From assembly GCF_009363615.1 (NCBI RefSeq), contig NZ_CP045384.1, positions 990,501 to 1,054,500 on the forward strand: DNA of 64,000 bases. Reading direction: 5' to 3'. Source of the stretch: Ruegeria sp. THAF33 (GTDB lineage: Bacteria > Pseudomonadota > Alphaproteobacteria > Rhodobacterales > Rhodobacteraceae). Shown here in pieces: positions 62,885 to 64,000 of this stretch. Every line of letters begins with the position of its first letter. Within the stretch, counting starts at the first letter, position 1. The notes beneath the pieces are model-generated. The model was not told the origin of the DNA. It did no database searches and saw only the letters and a list, made by a program, of their open reading frames with translations. Position numbers and translations under genes: made by a program.

Positions 62885-63661
62885 TCAGTTTCGGTAGTGA
62901 ATAGCGGCGTGCGCCTGATCTGTTAACCACTTGATCATCTGACGATAAGGAACCGGACCATAGCTGACGCGCGCAACCCCCAGTTCAGCCAGACGCGGTG
63001 TGCCAGGAGTGCCGGGCAGGGCGATGATGTTGACCGGCAGATTCGTACGCTCGCACAGACGGCTGATCATCGCCTCGTCTTTCAGCCCCGGAGCAAAAAA
63101 ACCGCTGGCGCCCGCAGCCTCATAGGCCGAAGCACGGGCAATGGCGTCGTTCAGCATGGCCTCATCATGTGTTTCTGCCGGGGCTTTCAGGAAAATGTCG
63201 GTTCTTGCGTTGACATAGGCAGGTATGCCCGCGTCTTCGCAGGCCGCGCGCATGGCTTCGACGCGTTTGGCCTGAACAGCTGTATCGTACAGCCCGTCAC
63301 CGCCGATGATCTGATCTTCGAAGTTGAAACCAACCACGCCGCAATACAGCGCACGCTTGACGTTTTGCGCAATGCCCTGTGGATCTTCGGCATATGCCCC
63401 TTCGAAATCCAGTGTCACCGGAAGTTCAACCGCTGCAACGATGCGGCGCGCATTGTCCAATGCGGCCTCAAGCGGGATGTTCTGACCGTCGCCAAAACCC
63501 TGTGCCATGGCGACAGGTGCGCTGCCTGTGGCAATGGCTTGCGCGCCTGCATCCCGCACCGCGCCGGCACTGCCAGCATCCCAGATGTTGAACAGAATGA
63601 CGGGGTCGCCCTTTTTGTGAAGGCTGGCAAAGGTCTTCGCGCGTTGGGATTGATCGCTCAT
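62885..63661 (-). CDS. Isocitrate lyase / phosphoenolpyruvate mutase family enzyme
   Basis: 258 residues of the ICL/PEPM TIM-barrel (LFNIWDAGSAGAVRDAG, VTLDFEGAYAED, GFNFEDQIIG, VNARTDIFL). The catalytic KKCGH motif of true isocitrate lyase is missing, so it is a short carboxyphosphonoenolpyruvate mutase or oxaloacetate-hydrolase-like member. Substrate not predictable. Confidence 0.85.
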   Translation of the reverse strand: MSDQSQRAKTFASLHKKGDPVILFNIWDAGSAGAVRDAGAQAIATGSAPVAMAQGFGDGQNIPLEAALDNARRIVAAVELPVTLDFEGAYAEDPQGIAQNVKRALYCGVVGFNFEDQIIGGDGLYDTAVQAKRVEAMRAACEDAGIPAYVNARTDIFLKAPAETHDEAMLNDAIARASAYEAAGASGFFAPGLKDEAMISRLCERTNLPVNIIALPGTPGTPRLAELGVARVSYGPVPYRQMIKWLTDQAHAAIHYRN

Positions 63662-63828
63662 CGGGGCTCTCCTGTCGTTGTGTGATCAACAGTTAACCCC
63701 ATGAGGGCAGACCGAGTAGAGGTTTTTTGCTCGGCAGCGTCACATTGAAGTGACGGAAACCGCACGGCCCGGTCCACGGCAAGATGGTCCGGGCCATGCT
63801 GGTGCATGGGCAAGCGGCGGTGCGTGCC

Positions 63829-64000
63829 TCAGGCTTCTTCTGCCGCGCCGGATACGAATTTTGCGCTGAAATTGGCCTCACCCAAACGCTTCAACAGGTT
63901 CAGCTGAGTGTCCAGCCAGTCCTTGTGGCCTTCTTCTTCCAGCAAGATGCGTTCGAACAGGGTCCTTGACCCGACATCGCCGACCTCGGCGGCCTGCAAC
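63829..64000 (-). CDS. bfr: Bacterioferritin, C-terminal part (partial)
   Basis: The frame entering from the right edge gives 56 residues ending FSAKFVSGAAEEA before a TGA at 63829-63831. The stretch RTLFERILLEEEGHKDWLDT matches the last helix of bacterioferritin, including the Glu and His of the di-iron site (EEEGH). Bacterioferritin stores iron in a haem-containing 24-mer. The rest of the gene is outside the window. Confidence 0.88.
   Translation of the reverse strand, partial: LQAAEVGDVGSRTLFERILLEEEGHKDWLDTQLNLLKRLGEANFSAKFVSGAAEEA

Overview
The window is about 60% GC and almost every gene resembles those of marine Rhodobacterales (Roseobacter group, Ruegeria-like Alphaproteobacteria). 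Supporting signs are the order hom-glpX-recJ, dnaG followed by rpoD, nrdR-ribD with ribE-ribBX-ribH-nusB, a GTTC-N7-GTTC type LexA box before mmcB, and a tRNA-His with U72/A73 and no extra 5' G. No rRNA, CRISPR array, intact phage or insertion sequence was seen.

Layout. 0-8.8 kb: a di-haem peroxidase and a CRTAC1 protein placed tail to tail, then a ROK regulator divergent from a xylose import and isomerase operon (xylF-xylH-xylG-xylA). 8.9-11.8 kb: a MATE exporter and a BlaI/M56-peptidase pair. 11.9-17.9 kb: a complete glycerol-type ABC importer read leftward (glpV-S-T-P-Q-U). 18.1-25.5 kb: a seven-gene V-type ATPase operon (B-D-I-K-E-DUF2764-A), rare in Alphaproteobacteria. 25.5-26.8 kb: an AT-rich islet carrying one trypsin-like protease gene, bounded by a tRNA-Glu gene and a copy of that tRNA's 3' end, followed by a second tRNA-Glu. 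26.9-31.5 kb: recJ, glpX, hom and a small lipoprotein. 31.6-36.5 kb: TetR, pirin and a small tadE-tadE-tadG group. 36.9-42.8 kb: glutamate-type dehydrogenase, dnaG, rpoD. 43-47 kb: AraC regulator, small secreted protein, YjbQ, nrdR, ribD. 47-51.5 kb: capsule genes kpsC-kpsD-kpsS on the opposite strand, lying between ribD and the rest of the riboflavin genes. 51.7-57.3 kb: ribE-ribBX-ribH-nusB, an ArsR/AHSA1 pair, SOS-controlled mmcB, GNAT, tRNA-His. 57.4-60.7 kb: a polar amino-acid ABC importer. 60.8-64 kb: a PhnD-like protein with two TerB proteins, two small-molecule enzymes and the end of a bacterioferritin gene.

Most systems here are import and energy functions: three ABC importers (xylose, glycerol, amino acids), each with a hairpin just after the binding-protein gene, and an ion-pumping V-ATPase. 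The points most worth a second look are the tRNA-Glu islet with its lone protease, the V-ATPase with its permuted gene order and altered ion site, the glycerol importer whose two ATPases carry complementary defects that fall in one composite ATP site, and the capsule cluster that splits the riboflavin operon. Several clear operator palindromes (ROK, TetR, ArsR, LexA, and one before the dehydrogenase gene) can be read directly.
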